Shown here: positions 54,262 through 64,000 of the stretch, one piece after another | Position numbering within the stretch: the first letter of the stretch is position 1 | How the letters are laid out: the number at the start of each line of letters is the position of its first letter | Assembly: GCA_028751875.1 (NCBI GenBank) | Contig: CM054151.1 | Coordinates: forward strand, 47,036,336-47,100,335 | Direction of reading: 5' to 3' | Source: Rapana venosa | Lineage: Eukaryota; Mollusca; Gastropoda; Neogastropoda; Muricidae | DNA: 64,000 nt | Notes under the pieces: generated by a model | The model's database searches: none | What the model saw: only the letters and a program-made list of their open reading frames with translations | What the model was told of the DNA's origin: nothing | Translations under genes and position numbers: made by a program

Positions 54262-54915
54262 CTGGAAAACAGTTCAGTTGGCAAGAATCAGCTGTGTATA
54301 GGCCTACATCTGACCTCTAACTAAATTTATACCAGTATTACTATGGTTTGCTTCTACAATCTGTACAACTTACCACTGTCTCTTTCCTATAAAAAGGTTT
54401 GATCTGTCTCTCCGTTGTGAAAATGCAGTGATTAAGGTGAAAAAATCCTTTCCTCCTTCCTAATCCATGGATATTCCGTCAGTTTGAAGTAATGTTTGAA
54501 GACTAAAGTGAAGATCCAGGAACATGTAAATTATTACCTTCTAGTAAACTCAGGATGTCCAGTTCATTAATTACACTACTCTGTCAGAGTGATTACACAA
54601 GTGTAATCGAAAATCGGCAAAGTCCATATTTTTCCTATCCGTGGGCAAAGCTTAGATCAATAAACACGAACTCTACGTATTTTATCGGAGAAGAGTTTAC
54701 TTGTTTTCCCCGGTCGCAAGACCGTAAAGACGGTAAAAAATGTGGACATTGCCAAAAAACCATGTCAAAAGACCAGCATCACATGAAGATCGTTTAGTAA
54801 CGAGACACTAGATGACAATATCAACATTCCCGTGATTAACTCTTCACTCTTTCACAAAACTCTCATTAGCAATCGTATAAAATATTTTGGCCGATGAGGC
54901 GAAAATCTAACTTAC
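54262..54915 (-). other. DHX36 intron 1
   Basis: Unique sequence. A plus-strand ORF (54,555-54,797) ends in KKCGHCQKTMSKDQHHM but has no family support. Confidence 0.5.
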
Positions 54916-54990
54916 CTAGAAGTGTATTGCTCAGACCAGTTTTCGATTCTATCATCGCAGAGTTTGCAGATGTAGCGATTCCTTTTTGGT
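54916..54990 (-). other. DHX36: DHX36 exon 1, probable 5' UTR
   Basis: Ends at a strong donor (TCTAG, then GTAAGTTAG). A TATA-like TTTATATATA on the minus strand at 55,012-55,021 would place the start near 54,985-54,990. The reading frame leading into the DHX36 ATG is open and would give RYICKLCDDRIENWSEQYTS before exon 2, but it has no ATG and a TAA at 55,007-55,005. Two other upstream ATGs give short uORFs if transcription starts higher. The 5' end is inferred. Confidence 0.5.
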
Positions 54991-55333
54991 ACAGTCTGAA
55001 AACATTATGAGTATATATAAAGCAAGGAGGCCCTCGACAAAAGTATGGCATGATCACTGAGGTTTTTCGCCTCCTTTAGTCAAATAATTGGTCGGTTGAA
55101 TATATGAGTCCCAGTGGAATTATCCGATTTAAATACTGAAATTCAACAGATAGCTGGGAGTTTTCAACATTGTTTTACTTATACCCTTCCTCTCTGCTGA
55201 TACGTCAGGTGTACAAAATTTAAATGTGGTTTCTTGCTGTGTTTATACTCAAAGATGTGCAACTTTCTGTTCTTCTTCTCGCGAGTTTTGATTTTAGTAC
55301 TAATTGAGAATTTGTCAGAATTCAGCTTTCATC
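54991..55333. promoter_or_regulatory. Shared DHX36/FBXO42 promoter region
   Basis: About 340 bp separate the inferred DHX36 exon 1 from the FBXO42 ATG. It holds a TATA-like element for the minus strand (55,012-55,021) and a CG-containing palindrome near the plus-strand gene. There are no repeats in it, in contrast to the surroundings. Confidence 0.65.
55277..55285. promoter_or_regulatory. TCTCGCGAG element
   Basis: TCTCGCGAG with palindromic core CTCGCGAG, 49 bp upstream of the FBXO42 ATG. TCTCGCGAGA elements are known in CpG-type, often bidirectional animal promoters (BANP or ZBTB33 are reported binders in mammals). Here the last base is T instead of A. Confidence 0.6.
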
Positions 55334-55529
55334 ATGGAAACATCGTGTGTGGAAGCAGACGACCAGGTGATAATGACGCCGGCTGGCTGTAGTGAGGATT
55401 ATGAGTCTAAAACTCACATTTCAGCCATCCCTGAAGAAATTCTAGAGCTGATTTTTGGTCACCTGTCTCCGTATGGAGATGTGAAAAGTACCATGCTTGT
55501 CTGTAAACAATGGCATCGTGTTGTCACAG
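55334..55529 (+). CDS. FBXO42: FBXO42 exon 1 (F-box)
   Basis: [20 protein letters not shown] then the F-box. [20 protein letters not shown] binds Skp1 by family analogy. Phase 1 out, donor GTGAGG. Confidence 0.95.
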
Positions 55530-56828
55530 GTGAGGTTTGTTGACAACGCTGTCATGTTATGTTTTAGTTTGTAATGCAGGAAAGAATTGCAGCTTTTGTT
55601 TGAGTAATTCAGTTGTTATATAAATCACGTATTCATGCACAGCAGCATCAGCAGTTAGCATATCAATACATGTGTAAGAGATTAGGTGGCATTCAATTTG
55701 TAAGGGCAAGTACCTAATAAGTAATAATATTTCAGTACGTAGTGCTGGACCACTACACACACTCCACACGTGTTTGCACGCACACACACACACGCACGCA
55801 CACACGCACGCACGCACACCACGCACGCACGCACACACACATACACACACAAACACACACACACACACAGGATAGCCTGGTAGTTAGAGTAATGTATTTG
55901 TGATCTGCTGACCGGGGTTCCAATCTCCTTCAAGAGGATTTTTCCTCTGGAGTTAACACCAGTGCCAATTCCACTCTCCCCAAAAGTCCTTCCGATGAGA
56001 CTATAAACCAAGGTCCCCTGTGCGAATGCACACAGAACATCTTGGTCACGTTAAAACCTGTTCGGCTCTTTGGAAGATTAGGCCATTGTGTGCCAGTGGG
56101 AACGGATGACAAAATTTACAAAACTGCTTACACACAGGTACTGGATGAAAAAAAAAGAGTGCTTATGCCATTATCTTCAAAATAAAAGAATAATGAATAA
56201 ACACACATACATACTCAAGCACGCATGCACACACACACATGCACACACTCTCACTGTCTCAGGCAGAGACACACAGAGTTCTAACCTCCCACTTGGCCCC
56301 ATTGTATAATACATGCAGTATGCATTCAAATTCTTCATACACACACACACACACACACACACACATTATCCTCGATATAAAAGAAAAAAAGGAAAAAAAA
56401 GAAAGAACCACACAGGCTTGAGTAAAACTAAAAGCCCAGTTGGTTGTTTATTTTATAATTTGGTTTTTGATGTTTCTGTTAAAGTTAATTTTGATTTTGT
56501 TGAATTTTTCACGTTAGAACCCCTATCCCCCACTTAAAAAAAAATTTGAACATCATAACTATGTACAGATTTTTAGTTGTTATAAACTTATAATGTATAC
56601 AATTTTTGCACATACATACACACACATGCACACATGCTCACACAGTATAACACACATGTAAATGTACACAAATATGTACACAGACATGCAAGCATGCTCT
56701 CACTCCCTCTCTCTCTCTCCTCCAGCCCCCTCTCTCTCTCACATACACACACACTGTTTTGTACAATATCACTTAATTTGAAAGGATGTTAAACTAAAGA
56801 TGAACACACACACAGTGTATACCTACAC

Positions 56829-56870
<42 letters not shown>

Positions 56871-57419
56871 TATCAGAGGTCTAGAGGTAACGCGCCTGTC
56901 TAGAAAGCAAAACATCCACACACACACACACGCATATCAGAGGTCTAGAGGTAACGTGCCTGTCTAGAATTTTAGTAGAAAGCAAAACATCTGGGTCGGA
57001 AGTGTGCGGTGGTTCAATCCCTTTTTGGGCCCCAAACTTTTCCCCATCCATTAGACCATGAGTCGTAGTTGGGGTGCTTGTCTTTCGGATCAGAGATAAA
57101 CCAAGATCCTGTGTATTACACAAAATTATTAAGTGCATGTAAAAGAACCCACGGCAACAAGAGAGTTGTCCTTGGCAAAATTCTGTAGAAAAAAGCCACT
57201 CTGATAAGGGAAACCAATACAGTTGAAGACAGGAAAAGAAAAAAAAAATGGGTGGGGCTGCTCTTGTGGCAATGCACTCTCCCTGGGGAGAGCAGCCTGA
57301 ATTTCACACAGAGAAATCTGCTGTGACTTAAAGTGGTATGAAAATGAAAACACACACACACAGAGTGACACACGCACACACACATTCACTCACTCACTCA
57401 CACATGTACATGTACACAC

Positions 57420-57477
<58 letters not shown>

Positions 57478-60400
57478 TGCACGCACGCACGCATGCACAC
57501 ACTCTCACATGTGTATAATTATTTTCTGTAAAAAACTATATAAGCAAGTGCTTTTAAATGATTTGATAAGGAGGTGTAAGATGGGAACAAATTTTATATG
57601 GATCAGTGGCCTATAGGTAATGCACCTGCTAAGAGAGTGAAAGGTCTGGGTTTGAAATGTGTGGTGGTTTGATCCCACCTTGGGCCAGAAACTTTTCCCC
57701 CATCCACTAGACCGTGAGTGGTGGTCTAGGTACTAGTCTTTTGGATGAGATAATAAACTGACGTCCCGGGTGTTACACATAATTATTTAGCGTACGTACA
57801 AGAACCCACGGCAAAAATAGAGTTGTCCCTGGCAACATTCTGTAGAAAAAAGCCACTATGGTCTACAAATACAGTTGTAGACAGGAAAGGAAAACAAAAT
57901 AATGGATAGCACTGCCCTTGTGAAGACAATCTGACATGCTCTCCCTAGGGAGAGCAGCCCAAATTCCATGCAGAGAAATCTGCCATGACTTAAAGTGGTA
58001 TGCAATATAATTGCAAGTTACCATGAGTGAAATAGTTTCAATCCTTGTGTGTGTGCGTGTGTGCATGCATGTTTGTGTGCATGCTTGCATGTGTATGTAT
58101 GTGCATACATGCACACAAGTGCACATTAAATTTTGTGTACACATTTGTGCATGCACATATATTATATATATGATATCTCATGAGTGTTATAGGGTGCATT
58201 TTGTGTGGTGTCTGGCTATAGATTTTTGTTTGTTTTGTTTGTCTGGTTCGATGGAGATCAAAATCAAATTTTCTCTTGTCCCCATCATGTTCAGTGTAGT
58301 CTTATTCTTGTTTATTAGTAAATTAATATTACACAGAGGGGGAGAGAGAGAGAGTAGACTGGGAGGATCTTGTATGCTTTACTAGAGTAATGGTGTACTG
58401 ATTATTTTTGTCTGCCTCCAAATTACTTTTTTTTTTTTAATTTCTACTTAGAAATAAGCCTTGAAGTTGCACTTTAAAAAGTGAGATGATGACTAAATAT
58501 GTTGAAAGAAAGAGATTCACGTTATGTATTTGCTGTAGTTTTATGTTGGTTTTTGTGGGTTTTTTAAACTGTTCACTTTTCTGTGTTCAGGTTTGATAGT
58601 GAAACTTCGACGGAATTTTGACCAGATGCTGCGGAGCAGTCAGATGACCTGGCTGCCAGTGTGTAGTGACCAGGTGCACAGCATCACTGACCGCCACTCT
58701 CACAGCGCCTGCTATTTCGAGGGCTCCATGTATGTGTTTGGGGGCTGCTCCTCCACTAGCACAACCTTTAATGACCTCTGGCGCTTTGACCTTGGCACCA
58801 GACAGTGGGTGCGGCCCCTTGCTATGGGTAGGTGGGAGAGAGGTCACTGCTGAAGTTGTTGCTACTGTTTGTGTTTATGGTGTGTGTTCCTTTTGTTTGT
58901 TTGTTGATGGATGGAGTACAGGATAGAGGGCTGAATTTTAACATGTTAACGTTTATCATTATTTTAACCTAGTCTATGCCTTAAAAGTAGTTAAAGCCTG
59001 GATAAATTTCTTGATTTATTTCCCGTGTGTGTGTGCGTGTGTTATGTGTGTGATGCATGTGTGTGTGTGTGCATGCATGTATGCATGTGTGTGTGTTTGT
59101 TTGTGACATGCAGACATGTCTGTATGTTTAAACTTCAACATTTCTCGTGTGAAATAAATCAGACTGGTAAATCAGACTGGTGTAGAAGATTTTGCTGCAT
59201 TTAATTTTCAGATTCATGGATTATAAATGTGCTTTGTAAATTGGAGGAGGCAGTGGTGGATGACTTGTTGACTTCTTTATATATAGTATGCTTAAGTTAC
59301 CATTTGCCACAAAGATAATTAAGATTAAAAGCTAGCATTATAGATGCTGACCACTGGGCTGTAGTGTGTGCCACAGCCACACCTCTTATCCCAAAAGCAT
59401 AATTAATTAGCTTTGGCTTTACCTGTAGGTAAAATGTGACGTGTGTGCACAGGTACATACCCATCACCTAAAGCATATGCATCCATGGTGGCCTACAATG
59501 ATTGCCTGGTGCTGTATGGAGGGTGGAGTCGACCCACCCCAATGCCTCTCCACCAGGTAGGTAACAGTAGTAACATGTAGAATCTGCAGTTAGTCCCAGG
59601 TGACTGTGTGTTATATATGTCTCAAGTTAATTACAGTGTGAGTGATGTACTCAAACATAACAGTCCTTCTCAGTATAAAGTGTAATTTTGATCTAGGAGG
59701 TGAGGCAAGTTTCATATAGGCTTAAGAATTTTTATCTCCTATCACTTTAGTTCAAATTTGTGATTTGATTTGGCATGGGAGAGAATTGTTATCTTTTAAG
59801 TCTTTTGGGAAATAAGCAGGGGAATTTACCAATAAGGCAGACCACAAGGAGCTGACAGGAAGAAAAAGAACAAGACAGAAACAAGGAGAGGGATGAAAAA
59901 GATCAAAAGAGAAATCCAAGCACAAAATTTCCAGAAGGTAGGCAAGCTATTGATACTGACAGGCCCCTATTCATAGACAACATAGTGCTTTTTTTTTTAT
60001 CATCATTTATGTTGTTATAATGTTTTGCTGTTATCATCATTCTCACCGCTACTGGTTTCTAGGCACCTCGGTTCTTCAGTGAGCTGCACACGTATACGCC
60101 TTCAACCAATCGGTGGTCTCAGATCAACGCGGTGTCCAATGAGGCACTGCACCGTGTGGCGGGCCACTCCGCGTCAATACTGGGCGACACCATGGTGGTG
60201 TTCGGTGGGTCGCATGACGCTGGGTCTGGGTGAGTTTTGAAGTAAGTAAGTAAAGTATGCTCTTTCGAGCCAGAAAGCCCATAGAGCCGGAGCTTATCCT
60301 GGTTTCTGTAGCGTTAAGCGAACTGATGGTTTTTCACCACCCCTGTGACAGGACGCTAGTCTGTCGTCAGATACTTCCCCAGCAGAGCTGGTACCTACTT

Positions 60401-63400
60401 GTACACCTGGGTGGAGTGAGGAAAATAGGAGTAAAGTGTCTTTCCCAAGGACACAACACCGAGCCGAGCGGGGATCGAACCCTCGACATCTGGATCATGA
60501 GTTGACCGCCTAAACCACTCGACCACAGTGCCTCCAGAGTTTTGAAGTGGGATCCGCTTTTCTGCAGATTTGGGGTTTTTTTTTAACAAGATTAAATTCC
60601 TTTAACCCCCTTTTGGGGAGATGGAGGATTACAAACATATTTAACAGGAGAATGAATCTAGCAGTAAATGACTTTAAAAGATATCGGTACCAATAGGAAA
60701 CATGTATTTTTTAAACAGTTTTCGTTTATTTTTCTTCTTTTTTTTTTTTAAACAGCAAAGATGTTATGGTTTACAGGAAACATGTATTTTTAAAACAGTT
60801 TTAATTTGTTTCTCTCTCTCTCTCTCTCTCTGTTTTTTTAACAGCAGAGATGTTATGGTTTCCTAGATTTTTTTTTTTTAAATGTATAGCACATTCATAT
60901 ATAAGATATTAGTAATTTGTTACATCCAATTTCATCGTGTACTATACCATATTACGCTATTCTACCCATGCCATGCCATGCCATATATCATACCATACCA
61001 TACCAAATTATACTATACGTACCATGCCTTACCATAACATACCAAACCACACCATACCTTACCACACCATACAAAGTGCATTATATATGACCTGAATATA
61101 CAAGACAGTCAGTTTCAAAGCTTTATATTACAAAACAGCTGACACATTGTTGATATTTATCCATTCTTGTTTTGCAGGAGTAATGATGTGTGGCTGTTTG
61201 ACTTCATTGAATCTGCATGGAGGAAACCAGTTATTCTAGGAAAGAAACCCAACCCCAGATATGGACAATCCCAGGTAGGTCTAGTCTCTTTTATTTCTGG
61301 CTGTTCTGTTAAGAAATTATTAAAGATAAAGCCTGATTTGGTCCGATCTGGGTAGTCTTGAAAATAAGATATAAAAAGAAAATGAATAAATAGATAAAAG
61401 AAAAATAAGTATAGAACTGTTGTTAAAATACCCACCAAAAAGGATTCAGTTTCCAGTTTGTCTTAAGAATCATGCAGGAATTCTGTTATGAAAATATTAT
61501 TATTTCAAAAGTGGGGATATTCATGTGGTGACAAGCTATGTGTAGAAACAATAAACAGGAAAGCTTTTCTGAGCCGAAGTAGTACATCGCAATCTTTGAT
61601 TGTTAGCAGATCAGAACAAAAGACATTTTTCAGGACCCTATGCTCATTGATAGGGCTATGCTAAAATCGCCAGACCTTCTGCTTTACTGATGCCCTCATT
61701 ACAAAAATAAAGGAATCAAATATCAGCATAATCATCATCATCAGTAACAGTATAAAACAAATAAATGAATCAACTGAAATATCAGCGTCATCATCATCAG
61801 TAACATTATAAAAATAAATTAAGTGAAATATCATCATCATCATTATTATCAGTAGCCATTCTCAACAAAAGAGGAAAATGCTTCAAATGTGCAGAGCCTA
61901 CATTAAAAATGGCAATAAAGGTATAACATACTGTACAACGGATAGCAGATGCCTACTCCAGTATTGAGAATGTAGCAAGTCACATGAGTAAAACAGCACA
62001 TATGATATATTGGAAAAGAAGTAGTGTAGTTTGGGTTAAAAGAAAGAAAGAGGATTTGAAGGGGAAGGCAGAATGTATATATAAACACAAGTGAGAGACA
62101 GAGAGAGAGTGTGCGTGTGCATGTGTATGTGTGTGTGGGAAGTGTGCAAATTGGTCTAGATATTAACACATTATGGTGATGTGCAGACAACATTGGACAA
62201 TGAGCACATTCTGATCATTGGAGGCTGTGGTGGACCTAACCAGGTGAGTTGTCAGTCCCTCATTTCCTGTCCATAGTCTGATCGATTTGCAATTTCTCAG
62301 TTGGATAGATGGATGAATAGATGGATAGATAGATACATAGATAGATAGATATTCGATCGATGATCGATCGATCCCCCCATCCCCCACGGTCAATCAATTG
62401 AGATTGATAACTAGACAGTCAGTTTGCTACTAAGATATTCACAATTTTGTGTGTGTACATAGATAGAATTTATTCATATAACATGTGAAAAATATATATA
62501 TTTGTGTATACAGATAGAGATACATGGACAAGCTGTTTTGTATGGAAATAGATTTATTCAAAATAATGCTCATACACGTGGAGAGATTGATAGACAATTC
62601 TCATATCACAGTTTATGAACATTTCACGGCTGTGTCTTGCTAATTTTATTTCATTCATGACAATGACTGTGCATCATTCACCTTATTTCATTTAATCATA
62701 AACATTGAACCTCCTCTTACACTTTTTTTTTTTACAATTCACAGCTCTTCAGTGACGTCTGGCTGTTCCACCTGAATGGCGACCGGGGAACATGGGAGGA
62801 AATTCAGATTGAGAATGGAGAGTTCTCTCCCCATTCTATGTGGTGCCACCCTGCCTGCATGGTAAGATTTGGCAAATTTTCGTTCCATCAGTGAAAGGGT
62901 TGGAGTGGGTGTGGGTGATCAGAATGAGATAGGTGCGGATGCTAGGGGCCTGTCAGCATAAATAGCATCCCCACATTCTGGAAATTCTGTGCTAGAAATT
63001 TCCTCTTTTCGATCATTTTCTTTGTTTCTGCCTTGTTCCTTTTCTACCTTGTCACCTCCTCCTTGTCTGTTTTCTGCCTTCTTGGTCCATTCTCCTGCCT
63101 TTTTTCCAGAAAGACTTTAGAGATAATAATTCTCTCTTATGCCGAAGTCGGATACACTGGGCCTGACTTGTCAGGCTGTTAATGGCAGCGATGCATTTTC
63201 GCTCATATAACAGACAACAATAGTTGCTGTCTGAGCGTTCAATGATGAATAAGAAGACAGGTTTAGGTTTTTTTGGGGGGGGGGTTTGGGGGGGTCATTC
63301 CTTGGCTAGAGCTCTGAGGTTCACCTGTGGTGAGATTTTGCATATGTGACCATTTTTGCCTGCCATGAAGGTAGCTGCATTCTGGCTTTGGGGATAGTCT

Positions 63401-64000
63401 GATTATGACTGGTTGAAAATAAGGAAGTAAAAAGTAAAACAGTAGAAGTGTCTGCTGAAGTATCAGGAAAGTGGGTGGGGCGAATAATGTTGATGTTTCT
63501 TTTTTGTGTGTGTGTGGGCGGGGGGGTTGTAAATTTTTAACTTTTGTCTCAAAAGATGCATCATACGGTCTTATGATTGTCATGTTTTGAATTTCAAAAT
63601 AAAACAGAAATCATCATTATCTTAGTTTTTGGAAAAAAAATTTCCCATAAGTAAGAATCAAAAAAGGAAAAAAAATTGTCATCATCATATCATATTGTTT
63701 AATGTTGTCTTCTAGCAGAAGATAACACTGCATTATGCCTTGCATTTGTTTGTCTGTCCTTATTACTCTTCCCTTGTTATGGAAAAAAAACATTCAAGGA
63801 AAATGTCGAGCTTTGCCTTGCATGTTTTCCTGCTGCTTGCAGATGGATGGCCTGGCGGTGATCATCAGCAAAAACAGTCGCGTGAAAGGCTCGAACTCGG
63901 AACCCCAGCAGGGCAGATGGGTCCCTCCTGCAGCCATCCCCGCCCCGCCGCCGCCCGGGCCCCCGCTGAATGATGCAGGGGGTCCTCCGCACCCCCCACA
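55334..64000 (+). CDS. FBXO42: FBXO42 ortholog, F-box and Kelch protein (8 exons, C-terminus beyond window)
   Basis: Substrate receptor of SCF (Skp1-Cul1-F-box) ubiquitin ligases; the mammalian protein targets p53 among others. The F-box lies at residues about 30-66 ([30 protein letters not shown]). A Kelch propeller follows, with FGGC (exon 2), YGGW (exon 3), FGGS (exon 4) and IGGCGG (exon 6), then a proline-rich region at the window edge. Exons join in consistent phase for 377 residues. Order and spacing match human FBXO42 up to its WCHPAC stretch, where here WCHPACM. The missing part should hold a long disordered region and a final Kelch-like motif. The start is the first ATG after the promoter (ATCATGG). 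Confidence 0.95.
55868..56195 (+). mobile_element. SINE family A, full length
   Basis: Head GGATAGCCTGGTAGTTAGAG and GGGGTTCCAATCTCC, body and tail complete, ending in an A-rich AATAAAAGAATAATGAATAA. Confidence 0.87.
56873..57345 (+). mobile_element. SINE family D, full length
   Basis: The tRNA-like head carries GAGGTCTAGAGGTAACGTGC (A-box region) and GGTGGTTCAATCCC (B box), followed by a body of about 350 bp with AGAACCCACGGCAACAAGAG, the CTCTCCCTGGGGAGAG palindrome and the end CTTAAAGTGGTATGAAAATG. The first 50 or so bases of the head are duplicated just upstream (56,873-56,910). Confidence 0.83.
57600..58010 (+). mobile_element. SINE family D, nearly full length
   Basis: GTGGCCTATAGGTAATGCAC and GGTGGTTTGATCCC form the head. 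The body matches the neighbouring copy, with CTCTCCCTAGGGAGAG and CTTAAAGTGGTATGCAAT. Confidence 0.83.
58591..58827 (+). CDS. FBXO42: FBXO42 exon 2 (first Kelch repeat)
   Basis: Phase 1 in and out. [20 protein letters not shown], then [20 protein letters not shown], then [20 protein letters not shown]. It matches RFSHSACYY..MYVFGGC..FNDLWRLDLNSKEWIRPLA of human. Donor GTAGGT. Confidence 0.96.
58828..59452 (+). other. FBXO42 intron 2
   Basis: (GT)n-rich around 59,025-59,100, otherwise unique. Confidence 0.6.
59453..59556 (+). CDS. FBXO42: FBXO42 exon 3
   Basis: Phase 1 in, phase 0 out. [20 protein letters not shown] then [13 protein letters not shown]; the human sequence has [33 protein letters not shown]. 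Donor GTAGGT. Confidence 0.96.
59805..59970 (+). repeat. Element E, 3' part
   Basis: GGGAAATAAGCAGGGGAATT, AACAAGACAGAAACAAGGAG and AATTTCCAGAAGGTAGGCAAG..GGCCCCTATTC match the second half of element E. Confidence 0.7.
60063..60229 (+). CDS. FBXO42: FBXO42 exon 4
   Basis: Phase 0 in, phase 2 out. [20 protein letters not shown], then [22 protein letters not shown] closes a Kelch blade. Donor GTGAGT; a SINE is inserted two bases into it. Confidence 0.95.
60244..60536 (-). mobile_element. tRNA-derived SINE C with 12-bp target-site duplication
   Basis: On the minus strand the head reads GGCACTGTGGTCGAGTGGTT (A box) and GAGGGTTCGATCCCCGC (B box). The body contains CCTTGGGAAAGACACTTTAC, and the end is (CTTA)n. 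It is bounded by a perfect GAGTTTTGAAGT duplication (60,232-60,243 and 60,537-60,548), so the insertion is recent. The body block recalls the conserved central domain of V-type SINEs, by memory only. Confidence 0.88.
60549..61177 (+). other. FBXO42 intron 4, remainder
   Basis: Contains a direct repeat (ATGTATTTTTxAAACAGTTTT..AACAGCAxAGATGTTATGGTTT at 60,700-60,775 and 60,781-60,862) and a (CCATA)n-like stretch of CATACCATACC at 60,965-61,070. Confidence 0.65.
61178..61274 (+). CDS. FBXO42: FBXO42 exon 5
   Basis: Phase 2 in, phase 0 out. [20 protein letters not shown] then [12 protein letters not shown], matching [28 protein letters not shown]. Donor GTAGGT. Confidence 0.96.
61275..62186 (+). 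other. FBXO42 intron 5
   Basis: Tandem ATCATCATCA-type stretch with a unit of about 65 bp repeated three times at 61,700-61,855 (ATATCAGCxTCATCATCATCAGTAACA). Otherwise unique. Confidence 0.6.
62187..62243 (+). CDS. FBXO42: FBXO42 exon 6
   Basis: 19 codons, phase 0 to 0. [19 protein letters not shown], matching IVIDDATILILGGCGGPNA. A very short exon with clean GTGAGT donor. Confidence 0.95.
62285..62400 (+). repeat. GATA and GATC microsatellite
   Basis: (GATA)n with GATGGATAGATAGATA followed by GATCGATGATCGATCGATC, in intron 6. Confidence 0.9.
62745..62861 (+). CDS. FBXO42: FBXO42 exon 7
   Basis: 39 codons, phase 0 to 0. [20 protein letters not shown], then [12 protein letters not shown], matching LFKDAWLLHMH..WCHPACR. 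Donor GTAAGA. Confidence 0.95.
62940..63250 (-). mobile_element. Interspersed element E
   Basis: Inverse copy with both halves: GGGGCCTGTCAGCATAAATA and CATTCTGGAAATTCTGTGCTA, then GGGCCTGACTTGTCAGGCTG and CTGTCTGAGCGTTC on the plus strand. Confidence 0.75.
63300..63400 (+). repeat. Element F
   Basis: GCTAGAGCTCTGAGGTTCACC, GGTGAGATTTTGCATATGTG and AAGGTAGCTGCATTCTGGCTT. It follows element E directly. Confidence 0.7.
63843..64000 (+). CDS. FBXO42: FBXO42 exon 8 (runs off the window)
   Basis: Phase 0 in. [20 protein letters not shown], then [20 protein letters not shown]. This replaces the human [20 protein letters not shown] stretch that leaves the propeller for the disordered, proline-rich region. 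The initial Met is internal, not a start. No stop occurs before the window edge. Confidence 0.88.
   Translation, partial: MDGLAVIISKNSRVKGSNSEPQQGRWVPPAAIPAPPPPGPPLNDAGGPPHPP

Larger units (their letters stand above)
55530..58590 (+). other. FBXO42 intron 1
   Basis: Three-kilobase intron filled by a SINE A copy, two SINE D copies, (CA)n tracts (55,760-55,868; 56,338-56,363; 56,832-56,865; 57,418-57,475) and a LINE-like tail at 56,763-56,808. No additional exon is needed by homology. Confidence 0.7.

Noticed and set aside
12850..54261. DHX36 locus as a processed or dead pseudogene
   Set aside because: It has introns, all splice sites, and 23 of 26 coding exons perfect. The indels cluster in patches that look like sequencing error. 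The possibility is kept as a finding.
54555..54797. Plus-strand ORF ending KKCGHCQKTMSKDQHHM, zinc-finger-like
   Set aside because: It sits in DHX36 intron 1, has no family match I can name, and could arise by chance in 80 codons.

Overview
The window is eukaryotic nuclear DNA. It has short phase-consistent exons with GT..AG introns, dense microsatellites and many tRNA-headed SINEs. A mollusc, probably a gastropod, is my best guess from the style of the SINEs and simple repeats and from the protein sequences. That is inference and I cannot test it here.

Two protein-coding genes lie head to head. On the minus strand, 26 coding exons between about 54.26 kb and 12.85 kb encode the ortholog of DHX36 (RHAU/G4R1), the DEAH-box helicase that unwinds DNA and RNA G-quadruplexes. 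All helicase motifs, the G4-binding DHX36-specific motif and the C-terminal OB-fold region can be read. Every exon joins its neighbour in phase, for a product of about 1,159 residues. Exons 8, 9 and 16 carry small indels that break the frame and look like unpolished long-read sequence. On the plus strand, from 55,334 to the window edge, eight exons encode the ortholog of FBXO42, an F-box and Kelch substrate receptor of SCF ubiquitin ligases. Its C-terminus lies beyond the window. The two genes share a promoter of about 350 bp holding a TCTCGCGAG element.

Layout. 1-12.8 kb: no convincing gene; it holds about ten same-strand copies of a stem-loop repeat, plus SINEs and the probable DHX36 3' UTR. 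12.85-54.3 kb: DHX36, whose introns carry most of the repeat content, including a 5'-truncated LINE (17.2-18.1 kb), a 39-bp minisatellite (16.0-16.5 kb), an array of about 3 kb (21.2-24.4 kb), a 700-bp purine tract (26.2-26.9 kb) and many SINEs. 55.3-64 kb: FBXO42 with more SINEs.

The most unusual property is that several tandem arrays in DHX36 are built from the edges of its own exons. The 5' part of exon 17 with its splice acceptor occurs seven times. The 3' end of exon 12 occurs three times. The 3' end of exon 22 occurs three times and flanks a roughly 100-unit array. The exon 5 donor flank has grown into about 26 copies that each carry a GTGAGT. Several donors run straight into GT microsatellites. 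On the transcribed strand the intron 22 arrays are strongly G-rich, which is notable in the gene for a G-quadruplex helicase.
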